Positions 51,590 through 61,326 of a DNA stretch of 64,000 bases are shown here, in pieces. Both the position numbers and the translations under genes were made by a program. Source of the stretch: Alicyclobacillus acidocaldarius subsp. acidocaldarius Tc-4-1. Lineage in GTDB: Bacteria; Bacillota; Bacilli; Alicyclobacillales; Alicyclobacillaceae. The notes under the pieces were generated by a model, which was not told the origin of the DNA, did no database searches, and worked only from the letters and a program-made list of their open reading frames with translations. The stretch lies in NCBI RefSeq assembly GCF_000219875.1, contig NC_017167.1:1885572-1949571 (forward strand). Direction: 5' to 3'. Each line of letters starts with the position of its first letter. The stretch's first letter is position 1.

Positions 51590-52466
51590 CGGCCACGTGG
51601 CGCGCATGCTGACCATCGCCGGATCCGACTCGGGCGGCGGCGCAGGCATCCAGGCGGACCTGAAGACGGCCCACCAGTTCGACGTGTACGGCATGAGCGT
51701 GCTCACCGCCGTCACCGCGCAGAACACTGTCGGTGTGCAGGCCGTGCATCCGCTGCCCGTGGACATCGTGCGCGCGCAGCTCGAGTCCGTGCGCGACGAT
51801 TTGGGCTTTGACGCCATCAAGACTGGCATGCTAGGTACTCGAGCCGCTATTGTCGCCGTCGCGGAAATCCTCGCCGGCGTCGACTGCCCCATCGTCGTGG
51901 ACCCGGTGATGATCGCGAAAGGCGGCGAGGCGCTGCTCCATCCGGACGATGTCGCTGCCGTGATCGAGCGCATGTTGCCGCTCGCGTTTGTCGCGACGCC
52001 CAACGCGCCGGAGGCAGAGCGACTGACCGGCATCCCCATCCGCTCACTCGCGGACGCGGCACGGGCGGCGGAGGCGCTCGGCCGCCTCGGCGCGCAGTAT
52101 GCCGTGGTCAAAGGCGGACATCTCGAAGGCGCGGGCCATCTCGCCATCGACGTGGTGTTCCACGACGGCACCTGGACGTTTTTCGCCGCCCCCCGCGTCC
52201 CAAGCCACAAGACCCACGGCACCGGCTGTACATTTTCGTCCGCCATCGCCGCCAGCTTGGCGCGCGGCGCTCGGCCGCTCGAGGCCATCGCCGCGGCGAA
52301 ATCGTACATCTCGCGCGCCATCGCGGCGGCCGCGGACTGGGACGTCGGCCGCGGGCATGGGCCGACGGATCACAGCCAATCCCCCGTCTGGCCGGAGCGG
52401 ATGGAGGCCGGGCGGATGTACGTGTTCGATGGCCACCAGTTTGCCGAGACCGCTCCTCCACTCTGA
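51573..52466 (+). CDS. thiD: Hydroxymethylpyrimidine (phosphate) kinase ThiD
   Basis: A 297-residue ribokinase-fold enzyme with MLTIAGSDSGGGAGIQADLK, the substrate-binding TAVTAQNTVGV, DPVMIAKGGEALL, and the anion-hole/catalytic motif HKTHGTGCTFSSAIAAS. It phosphorylates HMP and HMP-P. AAGGAGG lies inside the end of tenA, nine bases before the ATG. Confidence 0.95.
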   Translation: MFRRPDGHVARMLTIAGSDSGGGAGIQADLKTAHQFDVYGMSVLTAVTAQNTVGVQAVHPLPVDIVRAQLESVRDDLGFDAIKTGMLGTRAAIVAVAEILAGVDCPIVVDPVMIAKGGEALLHPDDVAAVIERMLPLAFVATPNAPEAERLTGIPIRSLADAARAAEALGRLGAQYAVVKGGHLEGAGHLAIDVVFHDGTWTFFAAPRVPSHKTHGTGCTFSSAIAASLARGARPLEAIAAAKSYISRAIAAAADWDVGRGHGPTDHSQSPVWPERMEAGRMYVFDGHQFAETAPPL

Positions 52467-52496
52467 GATTTGGCTCAGCCGAAGGGAGATTTGCAC

Positions 52497-53300
52497 ATGC
52501 AGATGGGACAATGGCTCCAGCGCGTGCGCGAGGAGCGCCCGCTCGTCCACAACATCACGAATTTGGTCGTGACGAACGTCGCGGCGAACACGCTACTCGC
52601 GCTCGGCGCCTCACCCGTCATGGCGCACGCGCACGAGGAGGTCGCGGACATGGTCGCCGTCGCCCGCGCGCTCGCGCTCAACCTGGGCACGCTCGACCCG
52701 TACGTCGTGACGAGCATGGATCTCGCGAGCGAAGCTGCGAACCGCCGCGGCGTGCCGATTGTGCTCGATCCCGTCGGGGCCGGCGCCACGCCGTACCGGA
52801 CCCACGCGGCGATGCGGCTCCTCGAGGCGCGGAACATCCAGGTTCTGCGCGGAAATCAGGGCGAGATCGGCGTCATCACGGGCGCGGGCGGCGAGGTGGC
52901 GGGCGTCGACGCCAAATCTGCCGGGACCGGACTGGTCGACGCCATGATGCGGTTCGCGCGCGATCGCGGCCTCGTCGTCGCGGCGACGGGGGAGCGCGAT
53001 CTCGTCACCGACGGCGAGGTGGTGTACGAGCTCGAGAACGGCCATCCGTGGGAAGCAGCCATCACCGGATCCGGGTGCTCGCTGACGGCCGTGATCGGCG
53101 CGTTTGTGGCCGTCTCGGATGGGACGAAGGGCGGGCTCCTCGAGGCGACCGTCGCCGCCATCACGTGTTTCAACGTGGCGGCCGAGATGGCAGCCGAGGG
53201 CGCGAGCGGACCGGGGAGCTTCCAGGTTCGGCTGCTCGATGCGCTGCACGCCATCACCCCAGGCGACGTCGACGCCCGGGCGCGCATTCGGAAAGGATGA
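52497..53300 (+). CDS. thiM: Hydroxyethylthiazole kinase ThiM
   Basis: A 267-residue ribokinase-fold enzyme with PLVHNITNLVVTNVAANTLLALGASP, VLDPVGAGATPYRTHAAMRLL, LRGNQGEIGVI and the C-terminal AAITGSGCSLTAVIGAFVAV. It phosphorylates the thiazole moiety for salvage. The ATG at 52497 follows GAAGGGAGA. Its stop overlaps the region before thiE. Confidence 0.95.
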   Translation: MQMGQWLQRVREERPLVHNITNLVVTNVAANTLLALGASPVMAHAHEEVADMVAVARALALNLGTLDPYVVTSMDLASEAANRRGVPIVLDPVGAGATPYRTHAAMRLLEARNIQVLRGNQGEIGVITGAGGEVAGVDAKSAGTGLVDAMMRFARDRGLVVAATGERDLVTDGEVVYELENGHPWEAAITGSGCSLTAVIGAFVAVSDGTKGGLLEATVAAITCFNVAAEMAAEGASGPGSFQVRLLDALHAITPGDVDARARIRKG

Positions 53301-53305
53301 GTGGG

Positions 53306-53941
53306 ATGACAAGGCGGGACTGGACGGACAAGCTCCGCGTGTATCTCGTGACGGACGACCGCCCGGACCACGGCGAGGTCGCGACCATCGTAGAGCAGGC
53401 GCTCGCGGGCGGCGTGACTTGCGTGCAGTTGCGGCGCAAACAGGAGGACGGCGGGCCCATGCTCAAGCTCGCCCTTCGCCTGCGGGAGCTCGCGTCCGCC
53501 CACGGCGCGCTCTTCATCGTGAACGATCGGCTCGACATCGCCCTTTTGTCGGGCGCGGACGGGGTGCACGTGGGACAGACGGACCTCCCTGCCTCCCTCG
53601 TGAAATCTCGCTTTCCCGAACTCGTCGTCGGCGTTTCTGCGCGATCCGTCGGGGAAGCGGTGCAGGCCGAACAGGACGGCGCCGATTACCTCGGCGTCGG
53701 ATCCGTGTATCCCACGGCGACCAAAGGCGACGCCGTCCTCACGGGCCTGGATGTGCTCGCCGCCTGCAAGGGCGCCGTCCGCATTCCCATCGTCGGCATC
53801 GGCGGCATCACCGTCGAGCGGGCGCCGGAGGTCATGGCTGCAGGCGCAGACGGCGTCGCGGTCGTATCGGCCATCATGTCGGCGCCCGACCCGAAAGCTG
53901 CGGCTGCGGCGTTCGTGGGACGAACATTCATGAATAGCTGA
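53306..53941 (+). CDS. thiE: Thiamine phosphate synthase ThiE
   Basis: A 211-residue TIM-barrel enzyme with LRVYLVTDD, CVQLRRKQED, LFIVNDRLDIALLSGADGVHVGQTDL, GADYLGVGSVYPTATK and VGIGGITVERAPEVMAAGADGVAVVSAI. It joins HMP-PP and thiazole-P. The ATG at 53306 has AAAGG nine bases upstream; an ATG three codons earlier overlaps the thiM stop. Last gene of the salvage operon; thiC and thiG are not nearby. Confidence 0.95.
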   Translation: MTRRDWTDKLRVYLVTDDRPDHGEVATIVEQALAGGVTCVQLRRKQEDGGPMLKLALRLRELASAHGALFIVNDRLDIALLSGADGVHVGQTDLPASLVKSRFPELVVGVSARSVGEAVQAEQDGADYLGVGSVYPTATKGDAVLTGLDVLAACKGAVRIPIVGIGGITVERAPEVMAAGADGVAVVSAIMSAPDPKAAAAAFVGRTFMNS

Positions 53942-54057
53942 CAAATCTCGTGAACAAGGAACGGCTGAGCCTGGCTGTGTAAACCGCCATGCCCGATTGG
54001 GCACAAGACGCAGATGAAAATTGCGAGCCTCCGTTTTCTCATCGAATCATTGCGTCG

Positions 54058-55165
54058 TCAGCCCCCCTTCCTGGCTCTTCGTTCCAGATGGAAGCGGACG
54101 CGCTGCAAAGTCAATCCAAGCAGCGGCACACCTACCACCGTGAACAAGAGGTAGGATGGTCCCACGTGTTCGATGAAATATGTCATCTGAGCGACATTGC
54201 GATAAAAATACAATCCGCCCACAAACATCGCCGTTCCGGTAGGTAACACCGCCCAGCGGTAGTCACGCGTCTTACAAAGGTCCTGAATTCCCGTGCACAT
54301 CGCCAAATGGATGATGGTTATCTTTGAGATGATAGTCATCAAGACGGCAATTCCGTAGATCGTATCTAATCGTTCGATGAAGCGCCCGATGCGTACGACG
54401 CGAATCAACTCCAACACGGGATACTGCAGATAACGCACCGTGAATCCGAACACGCCAACGGTCAGGAGGAGCACGATGAGAATCAACACGGTGGATATGG
54501 AAGCCGCGATCACGATGTCGATGGGAAGCTTCTCGGGCGATCTCAAATTAGGAACAAATTGGATTGCAAGTGAAAATTCCAACCCATAGACGAACATCGG
54601 GACGATCGACGCCTTCCATACAGGCAGCCAGCCACTCGAAAAAACAGGATAAAACTGATGAACATCGCACAAAGTTAAGGGTAAGAGAATAAGGAGCGGG
54701 AGCACCACAACGGCGAGAGGAACAACAAATTCGTTTGCGCGTGCGAAGGACTCAATGCCTACATAGGCAATGTAAACGACGCTGGCGCAGCCGATAACTG
54801 CCACAGCAGTTTCCGATGTATAGGGCAACGAAGCGACGGTCACAAAAAGTGTAAACTCCCTCGCCACCACTGTCCCGACCAGAAAAACAACCGAAACATA
54901 CCATATAACGAATGCATTACCTATCACAGGCCCCGCCATGGCGAGGAACGCCCCGGTTGCTCGCAAGCTTGGGAACTTCCGAACGTGAACGTGAGCAATA
55001 CCCGCCGAGATCAGGCCTCCAACAAACAATGAAGGAACGGCCATCCACGCATCCGTCACGGTGAACTCCGTGATCACGGAAGGAATGACAAGAACTCCGG
55101 TCCCCCATGGTCAACCATATGAGAAGCAAGATGAGTTGATATCGAGATATCTGTTCTTTTCTCAT
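54058..55165 (-). pseudogene. GerAB-type spore germination permease, frameshifted
   Basis: The start MRKEQISRYQLILLLIWLTMG is in one frame; the rest (GVLVIPSVITEFTVTDAWM onward, about ten helices of the GerAB/YndE fold) is in another. The change falls in ATGGGGGACC near 55100: four instead of five G restore TMGTGVLVIPS. So one extra G disrupts it, either by decay, phase variation or sequencing error. Intact, it would be the membrane-transporter-like subunit of a GerA germinant receptor. It follows the gerA and gerC subunit genes. Confidence 0.85.
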
Positions 55166-55168
55166 GGC

Positions 55169-55336
55169 TCACAACCCAAATAACCATTTGGTGGCCGTCC
55201 CAAACACGAGTTCTAACGGATAGAGGGGTTGAAAGTCTGGCCACCACTGAAACAACAGCGCCAAATATGCGATCACGACAAAGCATACGCTCAAAAACCA
55301 AACGAGGATTGGTCCCCAAGCGGGTCTCTTTACCAC
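55169..55336 (-). CDS. Small membrane protein of the germination operon, 55 aa
   Basis: A GTG start with GAAGGGGAAG upstream. The product has a basic N-terminus (VKRPAWGPILVWF), one long hydrophobic helix (LSVCFVVIAYLALLFQW) and an aromatic tail. It lies between gerC- and gerB-type genes with almost no spacing. Some germinant receptor operons encode a small fourth membrane subunit (GerD/2C-like), which this may be. Confidence 0.6.
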   Translation of the reverse strand: MVKRPAWGPILVWFLSVCFVVIAYLALLFQWWPDFQPLYPLELVFGTATKWLFGL

Positions 55337-55349
55337 ATAATCTTCCCCT

Positions 55350-56483
55350 TCACCCCGGCGATCGAGTCGAAAGTCCAGAGTGGACAATGTGAGGATGAAT
55401 GACATAGGACACGTCGCATGTCTTCCACCAGGACGGATCTTTGCGCTCCAATATGCGAAATAACTGGGGTGCCGTTCGATACAGCGGCATTCGCCACAGA
55501 TTGACGTCAGCGGAGCGCATACGCATGATGCACTGATGGATGTCACGCTGAATGTCGCGTGCCGCTTGATCTTCAAGGATCTCAAACGTCGTTCGGTCAG
55601 GAACATGTCCTGGACTCATCGCCTCAATGTATCCATTCCCCCACCACTTGATAATGACGCACAGCTTGTTTTTATGATACCTAAAACCCAATGATGTATG
55701 CGTATGCACCCATCTAATACAAACTTGTCCTGATTCACCGCGCAATGAATCTTGAAATACGACTCTTTGAACCAAATTGCGCGTATCTCCTAGCAACCAA
55801 AGTGCTCCATTGTCTCGAGGAGGGCATATGGACCACCACGCGATGCCTCCCTGAGGATCCACAAATGCGAGACCTGCAACCCAATTGGCCGCCTGTGGAT
55901 CAAGCCACGGTAAATGGGCAACTCCGTATGGAGCATTCCAGGCGCGCAACAGGCGGAATTGTTCCGCCCGAAAAGCGTCCGTGCATGCTCCCCACTTTTG
56001 AATCGCCTGCCGGATCGTGATGGCGAGCGGCGTCTCGCTTCGGTTGGAAATGGCCCAAATTTGGTCGGCATCTCCCCGAACTGCGACCATCATTTCATTC
56101 AGGCGTAATTCGCGATTTCGTTCTAGTTCGTCCAAAACAGATGCAAATCTATTGGAGATCACCTTGTCGCTCAACACGACCAACGTGTTGTGCGACAGAT
56201 AAACGCGCTTGTCCATCTTCTTTTGAATATTTTCCAGAGCGGACGCCATGCTCAATCCTTCTCCGGTGACCAACATGTCCTGATTTTGATGCGCAGACGT
56301 GTCATCTGATGCGGACTCTCTGGACCCCATAATGTCGCATGTCACACGCAGGTGGTGATTAGGGGTTTCGTCCATCGACATTCCAACGACCACAGCGAGG
56401 TCTTCCACTTCGCTGTAATCGCCGCAGCTCGTCACCATGCATGTAACTGCCATCACCAATGTCACCAGCCGGTAACGCTTCAC
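55350..56483 (-). CDS. Ger(x)C-family spore germination lipoprotein
   Basis: A 377-residue lipoprotein with lipobox CMVTSC (Cys about 20) and the GerAC N-terminal segment DYSEVEDLAVVVGMSMDE. The middle includes RVYLSHNTLVVLSDKVISN, typical of the family's domain 1. It is the outer lipoprotein subunit of a GerA receptor in the spore inner membrane. Its start overlaps the gerA-subunit stop by four bases. Confidence 0.87.
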   Translation of the reverse strand: MKRYRLVTLVMAVTCMVTSCGDYSEVEDLAVVVGMSMDETPNHHLRVTCDIMGSRESASDDTSAHQNQDMLVTGEGLSMASALENIQKKMDKRVYLSHNTLVVLSDKVISNRFASVLDELERNRELRLNEMMVAVRGDADQIWAISNRSETPLAITIRQAIQKWGACTDAFRAEQFRLLRAWNAPYGVAHLPWLDPQAANWVAGLAFVDPQGGIAWWSICPPRDNGALWLLGDTRNLVQRVVFQDSLRGESGQVCIRWVHTHTSLGFRYHKNKLCVIIKWWGNGYIEAMSPGHVPDRTTFEILEDQAARDIQRDIHQCIMRMRSADVNLWRMPLYRTAPQLFRILERKDPSWWKTCDVSYVIHPHIVHSGLSTRSPG

Positions 56484-57964
56484 GGCCGAATCTGCCTCCG
56501 TCCGCGTGCTCGCTTTGGGTCCACAGGTTCAAATTCCTCAGGTCGACGGCCCATATCCCACCAAGGAGCACGCACCAGGGCATCTTTCCAATCCGTCAAA
56601 ATGGTTGGCCCAACGGGTGCAAGATAGGGAACGCCAAAGGAACGAATGGACGCGAGGTGAACAATCAACAAAATCCCCAGAATTGCGACACCATAAAGTC
56701 CAAATAGGCCTGCACATAAGACAAACAAAAATTGTAACAACCGTGTCGCCTGCACCATCCCCAAGGCTGGCGCGGTAAAGGAGGCGATACCGGTGGCGGC
56801 AACAATAATGATCATGCCCGCGGACACGATCCCGGCGCGCACTGCAGCCTCACCGATGACCAGGGTGCCCACAATACTCACAGACTGCCCCACGGCTCTA
56901 GGCAATCTCGTTCCCGCCTCCCTCAGTGCCTCGAACGCAAACATCATGAAAAGCGCTTCAAAGACCGTCGGAAAAGGGATCCCGGTGCGCTGAGAACTGA
57001 TCGTTTGAACGAGCGGCGTGGGGACCAAATCCTGATTATAAGTCAACAACGAGACATACACGGCCGGAAGTAGCACCGATGACCAAAACATGATGTGGCG
57101 CAAGAGACGTAGAGGCAAGGCGAGCGTGTAATGCATGTAGTAGTCTTCTGGAGACGTGATGAATTGCGCGAATGTCGCGGGGAGCACCATACACGTGGGG
57201 TTGCCGTCCACTACAATCGCGACTCTTCCCTGCAGCAGCCCCGACACCACGCGTTCGGGTCGCTCCGTTTCCTCGATGGTTGGAAATATCGTCCTTGGTG
57301 CATCCGTAATCCACTCCCTGACCACATTCATGTCGACCACACCATCAATGCACACCTTAGATAATCGCGAGGACACCTCTTGAACGAGTTGAGGCTTCGT
57401 AATACCTTCCACATATAAGAGGGAAACCGTCGTTTTCGTTCGCTCACCGATTGTGAAATCGAGGATCCTGAGGTCCGGTGAGCGTAATCTCTTCCGCAAT
57501 AAGGCGATATTCAGAACGCGGTTCTCCACGAACGCCTCTTGCGGCCCCTGTAACGTCGGTTCTTTTTCCGCTCGATCAACCTGGCGACCTGGCAAGGACT
57601 CGACGTCCCAGATGAAAGCTGTTCCGAGTCCGTCTTGAAAGAGAACCGCTTTCCCTCCCAGCACAGCTGTGACCACGTCATCTCGCTTCTCAGTTGCGTT
57701 CATCGACATCCATAGTGCCTGCAGCCCCAAGTGCTTCAAGGATGATATGGACTTCTTTGACACTTCTTCCAAGCGCAAAATCGAGAGTCCCATTTGAATA
57801 CGCTCTGCAGCCACAAGACCGTCGATCCACACAACGAAGGCGAGGGATCCGTTCCATTCAAACGGCATTCTCTTGAGATCAGGAGCGGAGGCTAAACAAG
57901 CCTGGAGCATCAACCAGTTGTCTTCGACCCGCTTCGATAGAAGCCCATCTGCTCTGCCTGTCAT
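56480..57964 (-). CDS. GerAA-type spore germination protein
   Basis: A 494-residue protein. The N-terminal soluble domain has FTIGERTKTTVSLLYVEGI and the conserved LQGRVAIVVDGNPTCMVLPATF. The C-terminal half has about five helices including PFPTVFEALFMMFAFEALREAGTRLPRAVGQSVSIVG, the family hallmark. It forms the ligand-gated channel subunit of a germinant receptor. GGTGATGCAGG precedes the ATG. First gene of the A-C-small-B operon. Confidence 0.92.
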   Translation of the reverse strand: MTGRADGLLSKRVEDNWLMLQACLASAPDLKRMPFEWNGSLAFVVWIDGLVAAERIQMGLSILRLEEVSKKSISSLKHLGLQALWMSMNATEKRDDVVTAVLGGKAVLFQDGLGTAFIWDVESLPGRQVDRAEKEPTLQGPQEAFVENRVLNIALLRKRLRSPDLRILDFTIGERTKTTVSLLYVEGITKPQLVQEVSSRLSKVCIDGVVDMNVVREWITDAPRTIFPTIEETERPERVVSGLLQGRVAIVVDGNPTCMVLPATFAQFITSPEDYYMHYTLALPLRLLRHIMFWSSVLLPAVYVSLLTYNQDLVPTPLVQTISSQRTGIPFPTVFEALFMMFAFEALREAGTRLPRAVGQSVSIVGTLVIGEAAVRAGIVSAGMIIIVAATGIASFTAPALGMVQATRLLQFLFVLCAGLFGLYGVAILGILLIVHLASIRSFGVPYLAPVGPTILTDWKDALVRAPWWDMGRRPEEFEPVDPKRARGRRQIRP

Positions 57965-58033
57965 CCTGCATCACCAGCGTACCTGGAATGCGATTCTCCC
58001 GTAGCGTTCACCAAACTCGATTTCCCTATGCGT

Positions 58034-59436
58034 CTAGACGAGTGGGCACCCTGTAATCCTCGCAACCTCGGCATCCCACGCAACAAGGTCGCTATGATCC
58101 AAGGCGTGAACCGAAGGCTTACCGAGCGCTCGCAAGCCGACGCCTATCTCGTCGGCACACGCCTGAAGAAACTTTGCCAACGACTCTGCCCCGGTGCGGA
58201 CATCAAACTTCGTCGAAATCTCAGCATTGGCCCACGCGATCTGAGTCGGAGGTTCGAACGGCAGTGTGCGCGCGAGTTGAGTATGCACGACTGCAAATAG
58301 TGCAGCTGTCCCCATGTAAACCGCCGAAGCGCCCAAACAGAGCGCTTTCATAATGTCCCCCGGTGTTCGAATCCCGCCCGAGACAATGAGGTCCACCCTA
58401 TCCTGGTACCCTTGCGCGCGCAGAAATCGAGCAGCACGACAAAGGGCGGAGAGTGTGGGAATCCCAAAATCGTCAACAAGCACCGCAGGAGACGCATGGG
58501 TCCCTCCCTGTGCCCCATCGACCACAATCACATCTGCGCCAGCTTTCACCGCCCACTCAATGTCTTGCTCAATGTAGTGACTCGCTGAAATCTTAACCGC
58601 AATGGGGACTCCCCCGCTTATCCTCCTTAATTTTCTGATTAGAGACTGAAATGCGCGTATTCGCTCGACTTCGGGATGGCCGGCCGGTATATAGGCCACG
58701 TCCGACGCATCGGTCAGCCCCAAGTCTCTGAGGGTAGTTCGATCCAGACCTTTCGCGGAGACAAACGTCCCAGAACCGACATTCGCTCCTTGTCCGAAGC
58801 GAATTTCAATCATATGTGCTCGTTGGAAAACCGATTCGCCCCCGCGCCATGGCGCGCGATGGTACTGAACCACCAATTTGTCTGCCCAGTGTGTCCATTC
58901 CGCTATGACGGGGCCTTGCCCCGCATTGCATGCCGTTCCGGCTTTGGCCGTACCAAGCGCAATCGCTTGGACAATGGGCTTTCGTAAAGCAACACCATAC
59001 CCCATGGCACTTACAAGGATGGGCATCGACAATTGCAGCGGCCGCTTACAGTGTCGACCGATAGTGACCTGAAGATCCACTGGATCCGTCAACTCAAGAG
59101 GACGACGGCGAAGAGGGCCCGGCGTGAGAAGCAGCCCGTCAAAATGCGGGAAAGGGCGCCCTGTCCCAATCGGCTTTTCCAACGCTCTGCCGCTCTGCGC
59201 GCGCAACTCATTTTCCAACGTCCATTGTAGACCGAATTTTTAAGCGCCGTGTAACCCTCTAACAGGTTGCTCGTATAAGGATCTCGAAATACAATTTCTG
59301 TGAATCTGCGCACGGCCAGCCTGAAGAAAATCCGTAATAGCCACGGAGATAACAATAGCAGCAGAAGGAAAACGACGCTCAGCTCGACCCCAATGACGAT
59401 GCATACATTTTGGAGAAACTCTACCTTGCTCCCCAT
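58034..59436 (-). pseudogene. FMN-binding glutamate-synthase-like protein, frameshifted
   Basis: The N-terminal frame has a membrane helix (VELSVVFLLLLLLSPWLLRI) and FRDPYTSNLLEGYTALK. The other frame continues with LENELRAQSGRALEKPIGTG and a full GltB-like TIM barrel (GGTHASPAVLVDDFGIPTL, DLIVSGGIRTPGDIMKALCLGA). One more A in the A5 run near 59240 would join them. Membrane-anchored relatives bind FMN; the physiological reaction is not established. The ATG at 59436 follows AGGAGG. Confidence 0.82.
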
Positions 59437-59541
59437 ACCTTCCTCCTGAACCAGATGAAACGCACCATCACGTGTGGTCTCTCGCGATATGTCGCCTCCC
59501 CCCATAGTCTCGACATCGAAACCTAGTCCTACACGTCATAC

Positions 59542-61326
59542 CTACTCGCCGAACACTCCGTTCGTGAGGACACTGGACCCTACTTCTCGCTGAATGCTCC
59601 ACAACTCGCTGTAGACGCCGCCTCGATGAACGAGCTCGCGATGCGTACCGCGCTCGACGACGCGTCCTTCGTGTAATACGAAGATCTGATCCATGTATTC
59701 CATGCCCGTCAGCCGGTGGGTGACCCAGACTACGGTCTTGTCCCGCAGCGCGGTAAAAAACGCTTCCATGAACGAGCGTTCCGTTTCGACGTCGAGCGAA
59801 GACGTCGGTTCGTCACAGAGTACGACCTCGGCCCCAGAGAGCACGGCCCGTGCGAGGGAAAGTCGCTGACGCTCACCGCCCGAGAGCGAGTACCCGCGAT
59901 CATGCAGCACCGTGTCGAGCCCCTTCGGCAGCCGCGAAACGAGATCCTCGAGCTGCGCGATGGAGAGGGAGGCCATGAGTTCCTCGTCCGTAGCATCAGG
60001 CCTCGCGAGCAAGAGATTCTGGCGAAGTGTCGTGTGAAAGATGTATGTATCCTGTGGCACGGCTGTGACGAGACGTCGAAGCTCAGCCTCCGCCCAGCCA
60101 ACGAGTGGATGGCCGAACCATCGCACCTCGCCCTCATCGGGGGCGACGAGACCTAGCACCACGTGGAGCAACGTCGATTTACCGGCCCCGCTGTCCCCAA
60201 CGATGGCAACCCGATGACCACGGGGGACCTCGATGTCGACGTCCCTCAGCGCCCACACGCCTCCCCGGCGGCAGGAAAGGCCGCGCGTCGAGAACGCCGT
60301 ATGGGTGGAAGCGAGAGCGACTGGCAAGGTGGCCGACGCCCCTTCGCTCTCCGCTTGTGGACCGACCTCCCCGCTCGACACCGGCGCGAGATCGGCCATC
60401 TTCCCAACCGACCGGCTCACCTCAAAAACATCCGCGAATGCTGGTCCCACAGCGGTCCAAGGTTCCATGGCCGCCATGACCATCAGTGTCACGGCTGCTA
60501 TCATCGTGCCAGGCAAGTGCGCCATGAGATGCAATTCGATGGCCTCGGCGAGAACGACCGCCACAGTCGCCGTGGCGCCCACATACAACGTTCCATCGAG
60601 GATCGCGCGCACGGCGTCGAGGTGAGCAGTCAGCCGCTCCTCCTCCTCTTCCCAACTGTCCAGGCGCGCGAGCATCTCGTCAATCTCGCCATGCGCGAGT
60701 AGCTCCTCGATCCCACGGACGAGATCGTCCATCCCGGCTTCGCGCCTCTGGCGAATGGCGAACCTCGAGCTATGCCAGCGATTCGAGATCAACAAGGCCA
60801 GTAACGGTGCCCCGATTCCTGCCACGAGAACGCCGAGCGCGAATGTCACCGCGAGGCTCACATCCACCCGTGCGAGCCATGCACCCACCAGCGCGCTCGA
60901 AGCAAGGCCGCTCCCGAGTGGCAAAAGAAGCCTCAGAAGCCCGTTCTGCACTTGTTCCATGTCCGTCAGGATGAGATCCAGGGTCGACACGGTGCGACGG
61001 CCAATCAAGAAATCCGGATGGCGCTCTAGATGCGAAAATACGAGTGCGCGCAGGCGTGCCGTCAGACGAAGGACGGTGTCGTGCGAAATCAGGCGCTCGA
61101 GATAACGAAACGCCGCCCGACTGGTGCCGAAAAACCGCACGCCCACAATGGGCACCCACAGCATCAGAATCGTCGGCGGTTTGAGCGCCGCGGCGGAAAT
61201 CAGGTAGCCCGCCGTCGCCATCATCGCCGCGGCGGCCACGAACGTGGCGGAGGAAAGCCCAGCGCTACCCGCTACACGGCCGACGACTGGACGCACAAAT
61301 CCCCACAGCCAGCTCATGCGTCTCAT
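59542..61326 (-). CDS. cydC: ABC exporter subunit CydC (cytochrome bd assembly)
   Basis: A 594-residue exporter half: six helices, then an ATPase with Walker A GDSGAGKST, the Q-loop in VPQDTYIF, signature YSLSGGERQRLSLARA and Walker B VVLCDEPTSSLD. The GYLISAAALKPP segment near helix 1-2 is typical of CydC. CydDC exports glutathione/cysteine or heme-linked reductant needed for bd oxidase. GAGGAGGTG precedes the start at one-base overlap with cydD. Confidence 0.9.
   Translation of the reverse strand: MRRMSWLWGFVRPVVGRVAGSAGLSSATFVAAAAMMATAGYLISAAALKPPTILMLWVPIVGVRFFGTSRAAFRYLERLISHDTVLRLTARLRALVFSHLERHPDFLIGRRTVSTLDLILTDMEQVQNGLLRLLLPLGSGLASSALVGAWLARVDVSLAVTFALGVLVAGIGAPLLALLISNRWHSSRFAIRQRREAGMDDLVRGIEELLAHGEIDEMLARLDSWEEEEERLTAHLDAVRAILDGTLYVGATATVAVVLAEAIELHLMAHLPGTMIAAVTLMVMAAMEPWTAVGPAFADVFEVSRSVGKMADLAPVSSGEVGPQAESEGASATLPVALASTHTAFSTRGLSCRRGGVWALRDVDIEVPRGHRVAIVGDSGAGKSTLLHVVLGLVAPDEGEVRWFGHPLVGWAEAELRRLVTAVPQDTYIFHTTLRQNLLLARPDATDEELMASLSIAQLEDLVSRLPKGLDTVLHDRGYSLSGGERQRLSLARAVLSGAEVVLCDEPTSSLDVETERSFMEAFFTALRDKTVVWVTHRLTGMEYMDQIFVLHEGRVVERGTHRELVHRGGVYSELWSIQREVGSSVLTNGVFGE

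Noticed and set aside
57965-58033. Sigma-G promoter before the germination operon
   Set aside because: Candidate hexamers (TGAACG and CATTCCA) do not have the required spacing; no clear forespore promoter is visible.
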